Assembly: GCF_024699985.1 (NCBI RefSeq)
Contig: NZ_JAJONA010000002.1
Location: 62,001-126,000, forward strand
From: Phenylobacterium sp. J367
GTDB lineage: Bacteria > Pseudomonadota > Alphaproteobacteria > Caulobacterales > Caulobacteraceae
DNA: 64,000 bases
Reading direction: 5' to 3'
Position numbers and translations under genes: made by a program. The notes beneath the pieces were generated by a model. The model did no database searches, was not told the DNA's origin, and saw nothing but the letters and a program-made list of their open reading frames with translations. Below, piece after piece: positions 1 to 9,528 of the stretch; the stretch's first letter is position 1; each line of letters opens with the position of its first letter.

Positions 1-492
1 CGGCCTCGAAACGAAGGCGGCGCCTGGACCGCGAGGGGCGCCAGGCGGCGGGTCCTTCTCGTTGAGGATAGCCTTGAACTGTGATCCCTCGACCGCGCGT
101 TCGGTGATCAGCCGCTCCAGCGCGTCTAGGTGCTGGCGGGCGGCCTGGTCGGCGCGGTTCGAGTCCTGGAACTGGGGGAGGGGCCAAACTTCGATCTCGA
201 ACACCTCGAAGGGGTCGAGCACCGACATGGCTACGGCGTCGGTCCGTTGGTTGGTCAGATGGCGGCGGATGCGAGTCCGCAGCCGTTCGTTGGTTTGGCC
301 GACGTAGATCGGCTCGCCGTCATAGTCGAAGAAGGCGTAGACGCCCCAACGGTAGTTGCCGACGAATGGCTGAGCGCCGGACGGATCGTCGAACGGCGTA
401 TCGAGGAATGTCGTCAGGTTCGTCCGCAGATCCTCGGTCTCGAACGGCGGAAAGTTGACCGCATCGGGGTCGCGTTGGGACAAGTCGGTCAC
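1..492 (-). CDS. GIY-YIG type II restriction endonuclease, Eco29kI-like (3' end outside window)
   Basis: Read from a GTG at 492 that overlaps the methyltransferase stop (GTGA). The frame stays open to the window edge, 164 codons. Visible GIY-YIG motifs are GVY at residues 50-52, YVG at 63-65, an Arg at 74 followed by His at 78, a Glu near 126 in an ALERLI context and an Asn near 144. These match the catalytic set of Eco29kI-type enzymes (two Tyr, Arg, His, Glu, Asn). Translational coupling to a C5 methyltransferase supports restriction rather than repair. The recognition sequence cannot be read from the protein. The C-terminus is missing only because the window ends. Confidence 0.8.
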   Translation of the reverse strand, partial: MTDLSQRDPDAVNFPPFETEDLRTNLTTFLDTPFDDPSGAQPFVGNYRWGVYAFFDYDGEPIYVGQTNERLRTRIRRHLTNQRTDAVAMSVLDPFEVFEIEVWPLPQFQDSNRADQAARQHLDALERLITERAVEGSQFKAILNEKDPPPGAPRGPGAAFVSRP

Positions 493-1630
493 GCGACCTC
501 GCGTGCCTCGCGCGCCTCGGCCAGCAGCGGTTCGAACACATGCTTCGCCAGGTGGCGCACGACGTCGACGACGACGCCGTCGCCGGTCAGGTGGTAGGCC
601 TCGTTGTAGTTCTTGGGCAGCTTGTAGTCGTCGGGCAGGCCCATCAGCCGGGCCGTCTCGCGCGTTGAGATCAGGCGCGAGCGGATCTTCTTGCCGTCGA
701 TGACCAGAATGACCTGCCGGCTGGACCCGCCGGCCGGAGTCCGCAGGCAGCCGGACACATCGTCGAACCTTACCTCGGCCCGCTGCACCTTCGCGCCACG
801 CTCATCAAGGCGGGTTCGGTTGTAGACGCCGCCGACCATGCGGCGGCCCGCGCGCACGGCGGCGGCGACCTTGGCTCGGTTCACCGGAGACATCTTTGCC
901 AACAGGCGGTCGGTCTCGGCTGGCGTGTGCCAAGCGACGCTCGTCGGATTTTCCTCGATCTCGTCGGCGAAGGTCCGAACCCGGTGAACCGGCGTCGGAA
1001 CGTTCCACCAGAGCATTCCGCCTCGTAGCGCCGTCGGAAGCGCTTCGACGGCGCTGCGCAGGCCACGGGTATGGAAGGGGTCCAGCGGCTCGGGCGACAA
1101 CAGCGCCGGGTCGATCGGCACATCGGCGCGCACGCCGATGACAAACAACCGCGGCCGCGACTGAGGAACGAACAGGTCCGCGTTGATCACCAGGGCGCCG
1201 CAGCGGTAGCCCGCCTGGGCGAACGTCCGGCAGATCGCCTCGAAATCCTTGCCGCCGTGTGAGGTCAGCGTCCCGCACACATTCTCCAGGGCGATCAGCT
1301 TCGGCGCCCGGCCTTCGGCCTTGAGCGCCCGGACCACGTCCCAGAAGGGGTAGAAGGTGCCTGACCGCTCCCCTTCAGCCCGGCGCCGATACCGGCAAGC
1401 GACAGGTCTTGGCACGGGAACGAGCCCCACATCAGGTCGGCGACGCCGGGCAGATCGGCGGGGGTGACCTCGCGGATGTCAGCTACCTTCAGCTCGTCCG
1501 AGCCGAAATTGGCCTGGTAGGTGAGGCCCTTCTTGAAGTCGAAGTCGTTGGCGAAAAGGCAGGTCCACTCGGGGCCCAGGCCCTTTCGCGCCATGCCGCC
1601 GCCAGCGAAAAATTCATAGAACTCAGACAT
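489..1630 (-). CDS. DNA (cytosine-5-)-methyltransferase, one frameshift
   Basis: A modification enzyme that methylates C5 of cytosine in the target of the adjacent nuclease. It starts at ATG 1630 (MSEFYEFFAGGG), overlapping the upstream small gene. C5-MTase motifs in order: motif I (FAGGG), motif IV (GSFPCQDLSLAG, PCQ catalytic Cys), motif VI (ALENV), motif VIII (QSRPRLF), motif IX (RLMGLP) and motif X near the end (LTGDGVVVDVV). The frame breaks at the CCCC run 1370-1373. Adding one base joins LAGIGAGLKG to ERSGTFYPF, the expected order, and gives 380 aa. Either a sequencing error or a recent inactivating slip; the rest is intact. Confidence 0.85.
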
Positions 1631-1838
1631 GGGCGCGGCGCTCAACGTCTTGGAGTAGGGCGCCCTTGCCATCGCGGGCCAGTTTTTCCTCGATCGCTTC
1701 AGCGATCCAGGTGTTGCGGGAGATGTTGCCTGGCCGGCCCGCGCAGGCCGCGTCAATCGCGGTGAACGTCTCGCCGGCCAGGCGCAGATTGATGCGGTCC
1801 AGACTGCGGACCGTCGCGGTTTTCGAATCGGAATTCAT
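1623..1838 (-). CDS. small ribbon-helix-helix-like protein upstream of RM genes
   Basis: 71 aa from ATG 1838. The pattern of a short basic beta-like segment (DRINLRLAG) followed by two helices ending in IAEAIEEKLARDG resembles RHH DNA-binding or plasmid-type regulators. It overlaps the methyltransferase start by 8 nt, so the three minus-strand genes form one operon. A role as controller of the restriction-modification operon is inferred from position only. No catalytic motif is visible. A longer start at 1949 exists, but its extra N-terminus looks non-coding. Confidence 0.5.
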   Translation of the reverse strand: MNSDSKTATVRSLDRINLRLAGETFTAIDAACAGRPGNISRNTWIAEAIEEKLARDGKGALLQDVERRAHV

Positions 1839-2014
1839 GGAGCCAGGGTGGCGCCTGCGTGGCGCCACGTCGAGCAATGTTTCTCGTTTTGTTCGCGGCG
1901 CGTGATATGCTCTATCGCGATGGCCGGAGAGCTGACTCGCCAGTCGCAAGTTCTTGAACGAGACGCGCGTCAGACAATAAATGAAGGCCGAGGAATACCT
2001 GCTGAGGAGCCAGG

Positions 2015-3199
2015 ATGGGCCAACGGGGAGGCTGCCAAATGGTGCAGGACGTTGACGAGCGTGACATCCACTACGGCCGGAAGGAAGGTTGGTCCTATCC
2101 GAGCAGAGCCTTTGGTCTGCCCGAACAGCGGATGCGGATCGTCACTCAAGCTATCGACACCGACAGGGGCCTTCGGTCAGCCAAAATAAAAGACGAGGTT
2201 GTCCTCCGCGTTACCCCAGGCGAACGCTACGAAATCAAAGCAACCTTGGTCGAGACGGATCGATCGGTCCAGGTTCTCACTATTCAGAAGTATAACGCGC
2301 GCAGCGGTCCATCCGACAAATTCCACTTCAGCTTCTTGCCGCATGAAGTCGAACGGCTGGTCGAATTTCTTATCGGCCTTCAATCGATCAATTTGGAGTC
2401 ACCTGAGAAGGCGCGCATATCCCCGGAAACCCTGCGCCGTTTGATATCCGATCGCGCAGATGCGCTCCGTGTTTACGAGGCCAACCCGGACGTGTTGTCG
2501 GAAATCGTCCAGAACAAATTCACGAAGCACGATCTCGTCGCTGTCGGTTATCGACGCGAGCAGTTGAACCGCTTCAAGCGGCTTCTGGAGGACGCGAGCT
2601 TCTTTGCGGCGGAGCAGCAGCGGCTAAGCCTAAATCCCGAGGCCCTGTGGCAGCAGTTCTTCACCGGCAACAGTTGGATCTTCGGTTACGGCCTTTGCTA
2701 CCAATTCCTGACGCCGCTATCCGACCGCGACCCGGAGCAGGTGGTCCTCGGCGCCAGTATTGCGGAACGCGGCAAGCGCGCAGACGCGCTCCTCAAAACC
2801 CGCGGGCAGATCAGCTCACTGTGCTACGTCGAGATCAAGCGGCATGACGAGCCGCTGCTAGGCCGGGAATATCGCCCAGGCGCATGGCAGCCTTCGAGCG
2901 AAATCAGCGGAGGCGTCGCCCAGGCCCAAGCGACGGTCATGGCCGCGGCCCAAGCGTTTCGGCAAAAATTCGAGCCCAAGGACGCCGAAGGAAATCCGAC
3001 AGGGGAGGTGCTGTTCAACGTCGAGCCGAAGTCGTTCCTCGTCGTCGGCACGCTCCAGCAATTCCGGACGCCTGCCGGGGTAAATGAGTCGAAGCTTCGG
3101 TCCTTCGAGACATTTCGCCGAAACACTCGCCACCCGGAAATCATCACCTTTGACGAGCTGTACGAGCGCGCCCGTTTCATAGTCGGTGACGACGAATAG
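2015..3199 (+). CDS. sduA: Shedu-type antiphage nuclease (DUF4263)
   Basis: 394 aa, preceded by GAGGAG at about 2003. The C-terminal third has the DUF4263 nuclease pattern: FFTGNSWIFGYGLCYQFL, then RADALLKTRG, then LCYVEIKRHDEPLL (an E-x-K active site of the PD-(D/E)XK type), then YRPGAWQPSSEISGGVAQA. This is the signature of SduA, the single-protein Shedu defence system. The N-terminal half (about 1-200) is the variable regulatory region. It is divergent from the restriction-modification operon, which makes the first 3.2 kb a small defence island. I see no frameshift. Confidence 0.85.
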   Translation: MGQRGGCQMVQDVDERDIHYGRKEGWSYPSRAFGLPEQRMRIVTQAIDTDRGLRSAKIKDEVVLRVTPGERYEIKATLVETDRSVQVLTIQKYNARSGPSDKFHFSFLPHEVERLVEFLIGLQSINLESPEKARISPETLRRLISDRADALRVYEANPDVLSEIVQNKFTKHDLVAVGYRREQLNRFKRLLEDASFFAAEQQRLSLNPEALWQQFFTGNSWIFGYGLCYQFLTPLSDRDPEQVVLGASIAERGKRADALLKTRGQISSLCYVEIKRHDEPLLGREYRPGAWQPSSEISGGVAQAQATVMAAAQAFRQKFEPKDAEGNPTGEVLFNVEPKSFLVVGTLQQFRTPAGVNESKLRSFETFRRNTRHPEIITFDELYERARFIVGDDE

Positions 3200-3297
3200 G
3201 GATGCTGCGTCCTGCAGGCCATGGGCTGCGTCCGGATTTGACGTCGGCTTCCGGTGACATGGCCGAATCGAGCTAACCTGTCCCGCGAGACCGTGGA

Positions 3298-3771
3298 ATG
3301 AATGGCGACGCCAAATCCAAACTAGCTGAAGTGCTCGAACGCCGAGCGCGGGACAAAGCCGCTGCGGCGGTCGAGCAACTGGCCCGCGTGGCTGCGGAGT
3401 CCCAGAAAGAAGCTCATCGCGAGGCTATTCGCCGGCGGTGGACTCTCGCCAAGGAAGAGATCGGTGCGGCCGTCGATGCCGTGAACGCCGAGATTGCGGC
3501 CACAGGCATGTCGTTGTCTTGGTCGGAAAAGCCTCGAGGCGACGACCACGCTGGGCTGGCGCAGCTTTTCATCACTCTCGAAGAAGAGGGCTACACCAAG
3601 GAGCGGCAGGTTGTTTTTAACGTGTCGGCACTTGGTCTGGTCCAGCCCGTTACCCTCATTCCTCACACCGGCCGGAAGATCCCCGACTTCAAGATCGATG
3701 AGGTCGCTCCGGATCACTACGAGGGAGTGATCGTCGATTTCATCGACCAGTGTGTTTCGAAAAAGCCGTAG
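3298..3771 (+). CDS. hypothetical protein next to Shedu
   Basis: 157 aa from ATG 3298, 98 nt after the Shedu gene on the same strand. Residues 1-70 are strongly helical and charged (AEVLERRARDKAAAAVEQL and onwards), probably a coiled coil. The second half is mixed and looks globular (QVVFNVSALGLVQPVTL). No family recognised, no signal peptide or membrane segment. Position suggests it was carried in with the defence genes, possibly as an accessory; that is a guess. Confidence 0.5.
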   Translation: MNGDAKSKLAEVLERRARDKAAAAVEQLARVAAESQKEAHREAIRRRWTLAKEEIGAAVDAVNAEIAATGMSLSWSEKPRGDDHAGLAQLFITLEEEGYTKERQVVFNVSALGLVQPVTLIPHTGRKIPDFKIDEVAPDHYEGVIVDFIDQCVSKKP

Positions 3772-4067
3772 ACCTACGGGCTGTCGCGCGACTGGGCGGC
3801 GGGCAGTCTGTCCACACCGGTGACATTACTAAATGGCGGCTACATACATTTTGCGCCTAATATATCTTATCAGAAATAACCGATATATTTCAATGGCTTA
3901 CCCAACGCCTGGAATAAGCATTATCGGAAATCCACGGCGTCGGCATCGACATGCGGTCGGTTGCGGGTATTCATGATACACGTCCGTGATCAGCGTCATG
4001 TCCGCTTCTCATGCGACTTAGCTGGTGAACTTCGCTCTTATGCGAATGACTTCACCGGAGGAACCCC
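3772..4067. other. AT-richer intergenic gap
   Basis: About 300 nt without a convincing gene. The part at 3825-3900 is clearly more AT-rich than its surroundings and includes an imperfect ATATATC/GATATAT dyad. It marks the border between the defence island and the stress genes. A promoter for the gene at 4068 is likely here but cannot be placed. Confidence 0.4.
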
Positions 4068-4385
4068 ATGCCGCTTCTTCTCTGTCCTAATGACAACGGC
4101 TCTATGACGACCGTTGAACGCGGCGGCGTACAGTTTGATATGTGCCCAACGTGCCGAGGGGTTTGGCTCGATCGCGGGGAGCTGGAGAAGCTCATGGCCG
4201 TAGCGACCGAGGAAGGCGCGTCCAGATCCACTCACCGTCCAGCCCCGCCCTCGCCGCCCACGCCAACGGCGCGGCCTTGGCCGTCCGGTCCTGGCGAATT
4301 CGGGGAGCGCGGCGAATTCGGAGAACGGGGAGAGTTCGGCCACGGGCGCGCGAGGAAGCGCTCGATATTCGATATTTTTGACTGA
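4068..4385 (+). CDS. TFIIB-type zinc-ribbon protein (zf-TFIIB family)
   Basis: 105 aa with a good ribosome site (GGAGGAA) before ATG 4068. The first 45 residues carry two CxxC-like knuckles: CPNDNGSM and DMCPTCRGVWLDRGELEKL, the hallmark of the bacterial zf-TFIIB domain. The C-terminal part is low-complexity: a Pro-rich linker, then three GEFGER-like repeats encoded by a 21-nt direct repeat, then an acidic/aromatic end (SIFDIFD). Known members are small zinc-binding proteins without defined function. Confidence 0.75.
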   Translation: MPLLLCPNDNGSMTTVERGGVQFDMCPTCRGVWLDRGELEKLMAVATEEGASRSTHRPAPPSPPTPTARPWPSGPGEFGERGEFGERGEFGHGRARKRSIFDIFD

Positions 4386-4506
4386 ATGCGATCGCGGACG
4401 AGAGGAGAGTCGCCTACGGGCGGTTCAAGATTTCCCCTTCGAGCAATCGAACCGCCGAAAGCCCCGACCACATGGCGGAGCGTTTTCGATCCCGAGCAGG
4501 TGCGGC

Positions 4507-5166
4507 ATGATTTTCGAAGGCGTGCTGACGCCAGATGAACTGGCTCATATCTCAGCCAGTTTAGCCCGTGTGTCCTTCCGCGACGGCCGGGCGACGGCGG
4601 GCTCCAGCGCGCGGAAGGTGAAGTTGAACGAACAGGCGCGAGGAGACGATCCGCTTGTGTTGGAGTTGGCGCGCGGCATCAGAGGAGCGCTGGAAGGTCG
4701 ATCGGAATTCCAGACCGCGGTAAGGCCCGTTCGCTGGTCCGGTCTCATCTTCTCCCGATATTCGGAGGGACACCGATATGGCCTGCATACAGACGACGCC
4801 GCCGCCTACGATGAGCACGGTTTTCCGCTTCGAACTGATGTGAGTTTCACCGTCTTCCTCTCCGATCCATCGACCTACGAAGGTGGTGAGCTCCGGATCA
4901 TGGGTCCACTTGGCGACAGCAGCTTCAAGCCGCCCGCCGGTGCGGCGGTTATCTATCCGACTGGGTTCCTACATGAGGTAACGGCCATAACTCGGGGGAC
5001 TAGATCGGCGTGTGTGGGGTGGGCCCAAAGTGCCATTCGCAGTGCCGACCAGCGCGAGCTCCTCTTCGATCTGGCGTGCGCGCGTCGTGAAACACCTGAC
5101 GGGCACGGACGCCTGCTTCTCGACAAGGGGATCAGCAATCTCATCCGGATGTGGGCGGAACCTTAG
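4507..5166 (+). CDS. PKHD-type Fe(II)/2-oxoglutarate dioxygenase (PiuC/YbiX-like)
   Basis: 219 aa from ATG 4507 (MIFEGVLTPDEL), close to the usual length of about 225 for this family. An upstream extension to 4378 is open but has no homology-like sequence. The iron-binding HxD is in YGLHTDDAA (about residue 97), the distal His in GFLHEV and the oxoglutarate Arg in GTRSACVGW. A domain-sized C-terminal helix follows. Family members such as PiuC and YbiX are linked to iron uptake or iron limitation. Nothing in the neighbourhood fixes the substrate. Confidence 0.8.
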   Translation: MIFEGVLTPDELAHISASLARVSFRDGRATAGSSARKVKLNEQARGDDPLVLELARGIRGALEGRSEFQTAVRPVRWSGLIFSRYSEGHRYGLHTDDAAAYDEHGFPLRTDVSFTVFLSDPSTYEGGELRIMGPLGDSSFKPPAGAAVIYPTGFLHEVTAITRGTRSACVGWAQSAIRSADQRELLFDLACARRETPDGHGRLLLDKGISNLIRMWAEP

Positions 5167-5437
5167 CGCCTGGTCGCCGTACCGGGACGTCTCCACCAGC
5201 GATCGAGCTTCTCCAAGATGATGCGTTAAATCGCGTCGACCTACCCTGATATCTGAGGTCTAAGCCACTTGCTGTTCGATTGCGATCCAGTGCATTTCAA
5301 GAACTCATCTGGGGGCTCACTACAACGCATCCCTCACGGCCTTGCCTTCGCTCCTTGCGCGCTCACCTGAAGGCGATGGCCCCGGCATCACGGCGGGGCG
5401 AACAGCGGGCTCGAAGCCCCGCAAGAGGAGCAGTTTC

Positions 5438-6264
5438 ATGGCCGGCAGCTTTCACCTCCATCTATCGACCCTTTCCCCTTCTGAACCAGACGCCGTCATC
5501 CAGCGCGCGGTTGACCTAGCCCACCGGCTAAAGGCGGAGCTCGAGGTGACGGTCTCGGTGATCGACGTGGTCCCGATGGCCTATGCGGTGCCGCCGCATT
5601 TCGCGGCATCGATGGTGGCCCTCAAATCCGACAGCCGGGCGCGGGGTGAAGAGCTGGTGGCCATGGTGCGCGAGGTTTGCACGCGGCTCGGCGTGCGCCA
5701 CACCGTATCGAGCTACATAGCCAGTCAGCGCTCCAATCCACGCCTCGCGGTGATCGCCCGTACCCACGACCTCAGCGTCGCCGGCCTCGACGACGGCGAC
5801 GGCGATGGACGTAGGGCGGTGGAAAACCTGGCGTTCGGCAGCGGACGTCCGGTGCTTGTTCTCCCCTGGCGTCAGGAGAAGCCTGTTTCGCTGGGCAAGG
5901 TCTTCGTGGCCTGGGACCACAGCGAGGCGGCGGCCCGGACCATGGCGTTCGCCCTGCCCCTGCTCAAACTGGCGCAGTCGGTGGACGTGGTCAGCATCGA
6001 CGCTGGCAAGGCCGCCAGCGTGCCCGAAGGCGTCGGGTTGGCCGCAGACTATCTCAAGCGCCACGGCGTGGCCGCCACGCCGAGGACGCTCTGGGCGGAC
6101 GGACGCAAACTCGGCATCCAGCTCATGGAAACGGCGGTCGCCGACAAGGCGGGTCTCCTGGTGATGGGGCCTACGGCACGCCAAAGGCCCAGGAGCTGAT
6201 CTTCGGCGGCGTCACCCGCACGGCGCTCGAGCAGCCGCTACTGCCCCTGCTCATCGCCAACTGA
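5438..6264 (+). CDS. universal stress protein, two-domain, one frameshift
   Basis: ATG 5438 follows AAGAGGAG. Two USP folds of about 140 aa: the first ends in FGSGRPVLVLPW, and the second starts KVFVAWDHSEAAARTM and carries the LLVMG nucleotide-loop motif. The reading frame breaks at about 6168-6171, where ATGGGGCC should be ATGGGGGCC. After restoring one G the protein continues AYGTPKAQELIFGG to a TGA at 6264 (275 aa). A close relative without this slip lies at 46732. Likely a stress sensor or adaptor that binds ATP or AMP. Confidence 0.85.
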
Positions 6265-6265
6265 T

Positions 6266-6306
6266 GACGGGCCGCGGCCGCTGGCGGTAGCCGAGCAGCC
6301 GCGGCT
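6266..6306. terminator. hairpin between convergent genes
   Basis: Stem CCGCGGC (6272-6278) with GCCGCGG (6298-6304) and a second inner pairing, between the stop of the plus-strand USP and the stop of the minus-strand PLD gene. There is no long T run, so it would act as a weak or bidirectional terminator. Confidence 0.5.
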
Positions 6307-6307
6307 T

Positions 6308-7700
6308 TCATCTACCCAAGGTCCGACGGCCGAGCAGACGCCAGTTTTCCTCGACATTTCGCGGATCTCCGAGACGGAGCGAGGCGATAACCCTCTCGAG
6401 CGGCGTGGGGGAGGCGCGCAAGGGTGTAAGCCGCGCGTTTGGGCTGAGGTCCAGAGCCGCTGTCAGGCTGCCAGTCTCGGTCTCCAGCGCGGCGAGGCGC
6501 GCGGACGGCATCTCCAGGAAGTGGCTGATCAGTTCGTTCCGCAGCTCCCGAACGCCCTGTCGCCCTGAAATATCGGTGGCCGTCACCGCGACCTCGAGCT
6601 CGCTGTCGAACGCCTCGGCGCGGTTGTTCAAGTTGGCGGAGCCAACACACACCACCTCATCGTCGAAGATCGCCACTTTCGAATGAACAAGGATAGGCGC
6701 GCGCCCCGTGGTCCGGGGTCCAAGGGCGCGGAAGCGGCGGTTGCGGTCAGCACGCTGGAGGCGTTCGAGGAGAGGTGCTCGCGCTGTGTCCATTGTCATA
6801 CGATCGAACCAGCTTGGCGACTGGAGGGTGCTGATCAACACGATCTCTGGCCCATTTGGCTCTTGCAGGCGCTTGGCGAGAGCTTCGCAGAGCTCGTGAG
6901 AGGTGAAGTACTGGTTCTCGAGGAAGATGAGACGGCTCGCCTGCGCGATGCACTCCAATCGCAGCGCGTGGATCTCCCGCCACGGCTTGGCGGGTCTTCG
7001 TGCGCGGGTATGTGCGGGCGATCCGAACCTGTGAGTTCACAAGCGCGGGCGGTCGCGGTGACGGCCAGGGCGGCTTGGGCGCCGGCGGATGGACCGGCAG
7101 CGCTTCGCCACAGGCGGCCTTCCATCGCTCTCGGAAGACGTCACCGAGCGCAGCCGCCGCTGCGCCATCCACAAGCGCCATCACCTCGTGGCGCGGCAGA
7201 TGATGCACGAAGTGCGGCAGCAGGCGCCGGGGCTCCTTATGCAGGTGGTGGTGCGTGTCCCATCGTCCAGGCACGATGTCGCCCCCGCCGCAGAAGGCGA
7301 GGGCGTCGTCGATGACCGCCAGCTTTTGATGGTGGCACGCGCCGAGCGGAATAGAGCCGTCCAGCTCAAAGCGGATCCGGGTTCCAGCGAACCAGCGCCT
7401 TGCCCTCTGCGGGTAGCCGCTATGGGCTGCTGAAATCATGAAGGTCGTGTCCCAGACCAGGATCCGGATATCCAGATCGGGCTTGGCGTTCGCGAGACGG
7501 ATTAGGACGTGCCCGATTTCGTCGGGATCATCCGGTCCTTCGTTACCATCGGGCGCAAGGCGCGTCCGGGGATCGAAGCTCCATCCCAGAACATAGACCG
7601 ACTTCTGCGCGACCTCGATCGCGTTCGCTAGCGCTTGGTAGTAGGCTTCGGTGTCGATCAGGAGCCCGACGCGAGGGGGTTGTGGCTTCATTCTGCGCAC
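6308..7700 (-). CDS. phospholipase D-family protein, one frameshift
   Basis: About 464 aa from ATG 7700 (or 7691). Two HKD motifs are visible: HHQKLAVIDDALAF in the N-terminal half and HSKVAIFDDEVV in the C-terminal half followed by GSANLNNR. GWSFDPRTRL near the start and FLENQYFTS in the middle are typical of bacterial PLD/cardiolipin-synthase-like enzymes. The frame changes near 6975-7030 between THE-like and KPWREIHALRL sequence, and both halves are well conserved. No signal peptide. A second copy of its N-terminus is truncated by the IS at 18.2 kb. Confidence 0.82.
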
Positions 7701-7989
7701 ACTCGTCGCGGCGAGGGACGAAGCTCATCTCGGGCAGAACTTCGCGGGCTCACTGCCGTCAGCGCGCCCGCCAAACCATACGGACGCGGAGTGCCAAGCC
7801 ATGCGCCGACTGCCAGTAATGTTGTCTAACTCCGTAAACGCCAGATCCCAGCGCATGACCCTGACCGATCGACAATCGGGTGCGCGGGAGGGCGCGATCT
7901 ACGATGCTGCCATGAAGTTTATGCGTAGAGATAGAACCACGCTTAAGCTCGGCCGCCAATCCTTCAAGGGGCGAGCTTACACAGGAGAC
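7701..7989. other. intergenic, promoter region of PLD gene
   Basis: No recognised gene. Upstream of the minus-strand PLD gene and before the GMC remnant. Short open frames here have no homology-like features. Confidence 0.4.
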
Positions 7990-8583
7990 CTGGGTTCATT
8001 TGCGGCGCCGGGACGGGTGGAGGCGGATGTCTGCGTCGTCGAGGCGGGCGCACCGGATAGGCCGTCGCGCGAGCATTATCCGATCGTGGCCGTCACGTGA
8101 TCCTGCTCGAAAGCGGCGGGTTCGACTTCAATGCGGCGGTTCAGGAGCCCTGCCGCGGAGAGCCGGATGGAAGTCCCCCTTGCTCGGCGGGGCCAATTGA
8201 ACATGCCCGTCGTGCGATAGGACTGCCGGTTGAACGATCTCGACAAGCGCGCCGTGAAGGTTGCGATGCTCGTGCTCAATAGGAGCTCAGCCGGCTAGAC
8301 CTTGGCAGTGCGGCGCTGGCTTCATGGCTGGAGGACGCCACGAGAAGTTGGAATTTGACCCGCTGATTTCGAAGAATCCCATCGCGGGCTGCCCCCATAT
8401 GGGGCCACTCGCATGTCCGAAACACCGGAGACCGGGATGATCGACCCTAACGGCAGGGTGCACGGGATCTCCAATCTTTATGTCGCCGGCAGTTCGGTGT
8501 TCCCTACAGCAGGTTGGGCGAACCCCACGCTGACCATCATGGCTCTGAGCCTACCTCTTGCGCACCATCTCGCACGGTCATGA
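7990..8583 (+). pseudogene. remnant of GMC-type FAD oxidoreductase
   Basis: Three islands in order: a Rossmann start (VEADVCVVEAGAP, about 8019), the next FAD strand (ILLESGGFDF, 8100), and the conserved C-terminus with HMGATRMS, then GISNLYVAGSSVFPT and ANPTLTIMAL ending at TGA 8583. The middle, about 400 residues in a full enzyme, is mostly gone, so this is a true internal deletion. The C-terminal island also lacks one G (ATGGGGCC at about 8402). Full-length relatives are periplasmic or cytoplasmic sugar-acid dehydrogenases. Confidence 0.7.
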
Positions 8584-8634
8584 CGCCAGCGATCATAACG
8601 CCGCGCCCGCGGCCGGAGCCTTGCGTTGGCGCCT

Positions 8635-8814
8635 TCAGCGTTGAACGGTCTGGGACAACCGCCGGAGATGTTCAAGGCGCGCGGCGATGAGGCGCTCCCG
8701 GTCAGTCAGCGCACAGACCCTGACGGGTGACGGCTGGGGCAGGATCAGTTCTGCTGCGACAGCCGCCTTGATGCGCCCAATGACGCCTTTGAGGCGATGC
8801 AGTTCCACACTCAT
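8635..8814 (-). CDS. small helical protein, DUF465/YdcH-like
   Basis: 59 aa from ATG 8814, which overlaps the upstream stop as ATGA. Two amphipathic helices (ELHRLKGVIGRIKAA and ERLIAARLEHLRRLSQ) separated by a short loop. The size and helix-loop-helix layout resemble YdcH/DUF465 proteins, but the LKK-K-L core is weak. Last gene of a three-gene minus-strand run behind a USP. Confidence 0.5.
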   Translation of the reverse strand: MSVELHRLKGVIGRIKAAVAAELILPQPSPVRVCALTDRERLIAARLEHLRRLSQTVQR

Positions 8815-9053
8815 CGGCAGTACTCCCTGCTGCGTCTCATCTGCTTAACGCTTTCACCCCACTTACCTGCATTGAGTTCGGCCGATAGTTCTGATGAGTT
8901 CGGCACATTATGCACTGTCGGACTCTCGATTGGGCCCTCCATGTACCCGTCGAGGCCAATAGGCTGCAGCCATTCGCTGTCGAATGCCGGCCGGAGGCCG
9001 GGGACGGCGGAAGAACTCGCGCCGACCCTGCGAGCCTCGATGTGGTCGGCCAT
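8811..9053 (-). CDS. small hypothetical protein between usp and DUF465-like gene
   Basis: 80 aa from ATG 9053, starting 14 nt after the USP stop. Mixed composition with no membrane segment. The C-terminus (GKWGESVKQMRRSREYCR) is basic. Not recognised. The tight spacing and the ATGA overlap with the next gene argue that it is translated. Confidence 0.45.
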   Translation of the reverse strand: MADHIEARRVGASSSAVPGLRPAFDSEWLQPIGLDGYMEGPIESPTVHNVPNSSELSAELNAGKWGESVKQMRRSREYCR

Positions 9054-9066
9054 GAGCAATCGTGCA

Positions 9067-9528
9067 TCAGCCTTGGGAAGGGTCCGGCGGCACCACCAGA
9101 ACAGGCGCGGAGCTGCGTGCCACGACCTCGGCTGTTTGGCTGCCCAGGATGAGGCGGCGGAAACCACGCCGCCCATGCGAGGCCATCACGATCAGATCGC
9201 AGCCACGGCTCTTAGCGGTTTCGACGATTGCGTCGGCCGGCTGCGCTTTCGGGACATGCAGCGTCTCGACGTTCAAGGCGGCAGCCTCGGCTTGCTTGCG
9301 CAGCGCGAGCAGCAGAGCAGCGGCCGTCTTCGCCTGGTACTCGTCGTAGTCCGCCATGGCGGAAGCTGCGTTCCAGCCCCCTTCAGCGCCGACGTAGAGG
9401 ATCAGCGGCTCTGAAACCGTGATGATCGTGATCTTGGCGCCAAGCCGTGTGGCAAGATCGATCCCCTTTTCGACCCCCTTTGCAGCGATCTCGGACCCGT
9501 CGGTCGGCAGCAGCATATGAGTAAACAC
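9067..9528 (-). CDS. universal stress protein, single domain
   Basis: 153 aa; GTG start at 9528 (MFTHMLLPTDGSE) preceded by a GAGGA-like site. The N-terminal DGSE and the C-terminal ATP-loop pattern VMASHGRRGFRRLILGSQT fit the ATP-binding UspFG/UspA type. Nearly identical in layout to the USP at 18605, its partner in the duplicated block. First gene of the run 9528-8635. Confidence 0.9.
   Translation of the reverse strand: MFTHMLLPTDGSEIAAKGVEKGIDLATRLGAKITIITVSEPLILYVGAEGGWNAASAMADYDEYQAKTAAALLLALRKQAEAAALNVETLHVPKAQPADAIVETAKSRGCDLIVMASHGRRGFRRLILGSQTAEVVARSSAPVLVVPPDPSQG

Noticed and set aside
4290..4345. Short tandem repeat as a CRISPR or regulatory repeat
   Set aside because: It is the in-frame 21-nt repeat coding GEFGER in the zinc-ribbon protein.
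7651..8100. 150-codon plus-strand ORF before the GMC remnant
   Set aside because: Begins inside the PLD gene on the other strand and only its last third has GMC-like sequence; treated as part of the pseudogene region.
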